A model generated the notes under the pieces. The model ran no database searches, was not told the DNA's origin, and was given only the letters and a program-made list of their open reading frames with translations. Below are positions 13,782 to 15,590 of a stretch of 15,590 nucleotides of DNA, piece after piece (the stretch's first letter is position 1; each line of letters opens with the position of its first letter). This DNA comes from an uncultured Comamonadaceae bacterium (GTDB taxonomy: Bacteria > Pseudomonadota > Gammaproteobacteria > Burkholderiales > Burkholderiaceae), in contig CAMLQP010000042.1 in the NCBI GenBank assembly GCA_946482115.1, positions 1 to 15,590 of the forward strand, given 5' to 3'. A program made the translations under genes and the position numbers.

Positions 13782-14750
13782 ATGTGGCGTTTTCTCGCTG
13801 GCCGCCTGGCCAACGGGCTGCTGGTGCTCGCAGTCGTTTCGCTGCTGTCCTTCGGCCTGTTCAACTTCATCGGCGATCCGGTCAACAACCTCGCGGGCGA
13901 GAACGCCACGGCCGAGGAGAAGACCGCGCTGCGCGCGGCGCTGGGTCTGGACCAGCCCCTGCCCGTGCAGTACGCCCGCTACGTGCTGCGCGCCGTGCAG
14001 GGCGAGTTCGGCATGTCCTACCGCAACCTCGAGCCGGTGGCGCAGGTGATCGCCTCGCGCGTGCCGGCCACGCTGGAGCTGGCGCTGTGCGCGGCGGCGC
14101 TGGCGCTGTGCGTGGGCATACCGATGGGTGTCTACAGCGGCATCCGGCCCCGCTCGGCTGGCGCCCGCACGCTGCAGGTCGCCTCGCTCGTCGGCATCTC
14201 GGTGCCGTCCTTCGTGGTCGGCATCGGGCTGATCCTGGTGTTTTCCGTCGGCCTCAACTGGCTGCCTTCCTTCGGCCGCGGCGAGGTGGTGGCGGTCGGA
14301 CCCTGGAACACCGGCTTCCTCACCTCCAGCGGGCTGGCCTCGCTGGTGATGCCGGCGGTGACGCTGGCGCTGTTCCAGCTGACGCTGTTCATGCGGCTGA
14401 CCCGCACCCAGATGATGGAGGTGATGCGGGCGGAGTACATCAAGTTTGCCCGCGCGCGCGGCCTGCCCGAGCGCTCGGTGCACTTCCGGCACGCGCTGCG
14501 CAACACGCTGATCCCCATCATCACCGTGGCCGGGCTGCAGATCGGCTCCATGATCGCCTTCTCCATCATCACCGAGACGGTGTTCCAGTGGCCCGGCCTG
14601 GGGCTGCTGATCATCCAGGCCATCACCTTCAGCGACGTGCCGGTGATCGCCGCCTACCTGCTGCTGATCGCGCTGCTGTTCGTCGTCATCAACACCGTGG
14701 TCGACCTGCTGTACTTCGCCGTCGATCCGCGCCTGCGCAGCGCGCACTGA
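13782..14750 (+). CDS. ABC transporter permease, DppB type
   Basis: A 322-residue inner-membrane permease of the DppB/OppB family with about six helices. It has the family's N-terminal helix (RLANGLLVLAVVSLLSFGLFNFI), a periplasmic segment with NNLAGENATAEEKTALRAALGLDQPLPVQYARY and GEFGMSYRNLEPV, then the transport core from about residue 95. The cytoplasmic EAA loop that docks to the ATPase is EYIKFARARGLPERSVHFRHALRN, with Glu218 and Gly227 in the conserved positions. The C-terminal VDLLYFAVDPRLR is typical. Shine-Dalgarno GGAG lies 7 bases before the ATG. It forms the membrane channel with the downstream DppC-like protein. Substrate cannot be told from the permease. Confidence 0.93.
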   Translation: MWRFLAGRLANGLLVLAVVSLLSFGLFNFIGDPVNNLAGENATAEEKTALRAALGLDQPLPVQYARYVLRAVQGEFGMSYRNLEPVAQVIASRVPATLELALCAAALALCVGIPMGVYSGIRPRSAGARTLQVASLVGISVPSFVVGIGLILVFSVGLNWLPSFGRGEVVAVGPWNTGFLTSSGLASLVMPAVTLALFQLTLFMRLTRTQMMEVMRAEYIKFARARGLPERSVHFRHALRNTLIPIITVAGLQIGSMIAFSIITETVFQWPGLGLLIIQAITFSDVPVIAAYLLLIALLFVVINTVVDLLYFAVDPRLRSAH

Positions 14751-14760
14751 GGAGCCCACC

Positions 14761-15590
14761 ATGAACACCCTGATCGCGGGCGCCCGCCGCCTGCGCCAAT
14801 CCGAATGGCTCTACCAGCTCGGGCGATCGCCCGAGGCCATGGTGGCCGCCGCCCTGCTGCTCGTCTACGCCCTGCTGGCCCTGCTGGCGCCCTGGATCGC
14901 GCTGCAGGACCCCTTCGACGTCGCCGCCCTCAACATACTGGACGCGCGGCTGCCGCCGGTCTGGCTCGACGGCGGGCAATGGGCCTACCCGTTGGGCACC
15001 GACGGCCAGGGGCGTGACCTGTTTTCCGTGATGCTGTACGGCCTGCAGGTCTCGCTGCTGGTGGGGCTCGCGTCCACGGCGGTGGCGCTGACCATCGGCG
15101 TCACCCTGGGCCTGTTGGCGGGCTACCTGGGCGGTCGCGTCGACAACCTGATCATGCGCGCGGCCGACGTGCAGCTGAGCTTCCCGGCCATCCTGGTCGC
15201 GCTGCTGATCGACGGCCTGTCGCGCACCGTGCTCCCGCGCGAGGTCTACGAGCGGCTGTCGCTGCCCATCGTGATCATGGCCATCGCCCTCGCCAACTGG
15301 GTCCAGTACGCCCGCACCGTGCGCGGCGTCACGCTGGTCGAGAAAAGCCGCGACTACGTCAACGCCGCGCGCCTGATCGGCATGGGCCCGCTGCTCATCC
15401 TGTGGCGCCACGTGCTGCCCAACGTGCTGAGCCCGGTGCTGGTGATCGCGACGCTGTCCATCGGCCTGGCCATCCTCACCGAGGCCACGCTCAGCTTCCT
15501 GGGCCTGGGCGTGCCGGCCACGTCGCCGTCGCTGGGCACGCTGATCCGCATCGGCAACGAGGTGCTGTTCTCGGGTGAGTGGTGGATCAC
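14761..15590 (+). CDS. ABC transporter permease, DppC type (3' truncated by window end)
   Basis: The first 276 residues of a DppC/OppC-type permease; the frame stays open to the window end, and only a short C-terminus should be missing. Features in order are a cytoplasmic N-terminus and first helix (AMVAAALLLVYALLALLAPWIALQDPF), the family motif YPLGTDGQGRDLFSVMLYGLQVSLLVG (76-102), GYLGGRVDNLIMRAADVQLSFP, the EAA loop DYVNAARLIGMGPLLILWRHVLPN (198-221, Gly207) and TEATLSFLGLGVPATSPSLGTLI. The segment DGLSRTVLPREVYERLSLP (about 150-168) is an extended loop between helices. GGAG (14751-14754) precedes the ATG, and the gap to the upstream permease stop is 10 bp. ATPase genes (DppD/DppF type) would be expected next but are outside the window. 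Confidence 0.92.
   Translation, partial: MNTLIAGARRLRQSEWLYQLGRSPEAMVAAALLLVYALLALLAPWIALQDPFDVAALNILDARLPPVWLDGGQWAYPLGTDGQGRDLFSVMLYGLQVSLLVGLASTAVALTIGVTLGLLAGYLGGRVDNLIMRAADVQLSFPAILVALLIDGLSRTVLPREVYERLSLPIVIMAIALANWVQYARTVRGVTLVEKSRDYVNAARLIGMGPLLILWRHVLPNVLSPVLVIATLSIGLAILTEATLSFLGLGVPATSPSLGTLIRIGNEVLFSGEWWI

Noticed and set aside
13509..14768. Minus-strand open frame of 419 codons opposite the DppB-type permease gene.
   Set aside because: It is low-complexity His/Gln/Asp-rich antisense reading of a clear permease gene.
1..15590. tRNA or rRNA genes, CRISPR arrays, insertion sequences, attachment sites, prophage genes.
   Set aside because: No cloverleaf-like segments, regularly spaced repeats, transposase or integrase motifs, or terminal repeats were seen on either strand.

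Overview
The window is about 15.6 kb of very GC-rich DNA (roughly 70% G+C by eye), packed with genes. Nothing in it points to a phage, plasmid, insertion sequence, CRISPR array or RNA gene. The protein families, the tsaB-rimI-uracil-DNA glycosylase operon and the many signalling and transport genes suggest a chromosomal segment of a betaproteobacterium, most likely Burkholderiales of the Comamonadaceae type. The taxon is an inference from gene style and order, not from a marker gene.

Layout. (1) 1-1833: the 3' end of a BAX inhibitor-1/YccA-like membrane protein, a complete 3-oxoadipyl-CoA thiolase-type gene behind a strong dyad, and a convergent OsmC-family gene whose stop codon abuts the thiolase stop. 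(2) 2011-7078: two membrane cyclic-di-GMP enzymes whose stop codons face each other 3 bp apart. One is a 6-TM GGDEF-EAL protein (+). The other is a 7TMR-DISM sensor diguanylate cyclase (-) that lies 28 bp downstream of a PBP4-type D,D-carboxypeptidase (dacB) on the same strand. (3) 7136-9281: tsaB, rimI and a family 4 uracil-DNA glycosylase in a tightly coupled operon with two ATGA overlaps, divergent from dacB. (4) 9292-11213 (-): a GntR/FadR-type regulator and a YbfB/YjiJ-type MFS transporter, also joined by an ATGA overlap. (5) 11327-15590 (+, runs off the end): an Asp/Glu/hydantoin racemase followed by a peptide-type ABC importer (binding protein, DppB-like and DppC-like permeases).

Blocks 4 and 5 form one probable catabolic locus. 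They diverge from a 113-bp AT-rich spacer holding a near-consensus sigma-70 promoter (TTGACA, 17 bp, TATTAT) covered by two nested inverted repeats. The simplest reading is a GntR-family repressor that controls both its own operon (with the MFS transporter) and a racemase/ABC-importer operon for a chiral amino-acid derivative such as a hydantoin, dipeptide or amide. The substrate cannot be read from the sequence, and the rest of the operon lies beyond the window.

I see no gene of wholly unknown type and no clear new system. The most worthwhile leads are the operator architecture at 11223-11286, the dacB-diguanylate cyclase pairing, the compact dyads at 181-206 and 7086-7113, and the hairpin between the binding-protein and permease genes.
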